Shown: positions 63,996 through 64,000 of the stretch, in pieces
Numbering within the stretch: the stretch's first letter is position 1
Layout of the letters: every line of letters begins with the position of its first letter
Assembly: GCA_020310875.1 (NCBI GenBank)
Contig: CM035416.1
Location: 73,167,983 to 73,231,982 of the forward strand
Reading direction: 5' to 3'
Length of the DNA stretch: 64,000 nt
DNA from: Ceratopteris richardii
Lineage: Eukaryota > Streptophyta > Polypodiopsida > Polypodiales > Pteridaceae
Notes under the pieces: model-generated
Databases searched by the model: none
What the model was told of the DNA's origin: nothing
What the model saw: only the letters and a program-made list of their open reading frames with translations
Position numbers and translations under genes: made by a program

Positions 63996-64000
63996 CTGTC

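Larger units (their letters stand above)
53859..64000 (-). mobile_element. G4: antisense Ty3/gypsy element, visible part looks whole (5' end outside window)
   Basis: From right to left on minus: pol (cut by the window edge within or just after retropepsin 1), ORF-X, ORF-Y, polypurine tract, 3' LTR. All visible frames are long and open. It is inserted in G3 pol. Gag, primer site and 5' LTR must lie beyond 64000. No break is evident in the visible part, although I cannot judge the join between ORF-X and ORF-Y. Confidence 0.9.

Noticed and set aside
1-64000. Host genes, tRNA or rRNA genes, DNA transposons
   Set aside because: Every stretch that could be identified belongs to an LTR element; no intron-exon gene structure, RNA gene or transposase was recognisable.

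Overview
The window looks like heterochromatic, repeat-only DNA from a land plant with a large genome. A gymnosperm or other large-genomed plant would fit, but the sequence alone does not fix the species. The base composition is AT-rich. Primer-binding sites match plant initiator tRNA-Met (copia elements) and tRNA-Asp (gypsy element G1). I found no host gene, tRNA, rRNA, CRISPR array or DNA transposon. Essentially all 64 kb is nested LTR retrotransposons, treated here as fossils.

Layout. (1) 1-6196: C1, a young, whole-looking Ty1/copia element on +, its 5' LTR cut by the window edge. It sits inside C2, a decayed antisense copia element (6197 to about 10830), which also carries an unexplained insert of about 1 kb with a probable solo LTR (8091-8763). 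(2) From about 10835: G2, an old Ty3/gypsy element on +, seen in three pieces (about 10835-11735, 35086-39668, 45477-45787). (3) Inside G2: C3, a decayed copia element on + (about 11736-13173 and 30896-35085). Inside C3 lies G1, a 17.7-kb gypsy element (13174-30895) with both LTRs and a perfect 5-bp target duplication CTGAT. (4) Inside the G2 integrase: C4, a decayed antisense copia element of the C2 family (39669-45476), and about 310 bp further on, G3, a decayed antisense gypsy element (45788-53858). (5) Inside G3: G4, an antisense gypsy element (53859 to beyond 64000) whose visible frames are long and open.

Relative ages from my by-eye LTR comparisons agree with the nesting: G1 about 0.7% and C1 about 1.2% LTR divergence (young), C3 about 7%, C4 about 12%, and G2 older than C3, C4 and G3.

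The most interesting content is the gypsy family shared by G1-G4. Its reverse transcriptase and tRNA-Asp primer site place it near the Athila/Tat (OTA) clade, but it has an unusual set of parts. The integrase zinc-binding (H2C2) module is present twice in tandem. A second retropepsin-like domain follows the integrase. The Pol tail carries repeated W-x-P-K motifs. After pol, in the envelope position, lies a further coding region (called ORF-X and ORF-Y here) with two conserved domains I do not recognise and a coiled-coil middle. A CTAAC/pyrimidine-rich AG splice-acceptor-like signal precedes ORF-X in all three elements that show the region. In G1, strong GTAAGT donor-like sites lie just after the primer-binding site. 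In G1 and G4 the last ORF runs into the 3' LTR, which supplies its basic tail. Together these suggest a distinct plant retroelement lineage with spliced 3' accessory genes.
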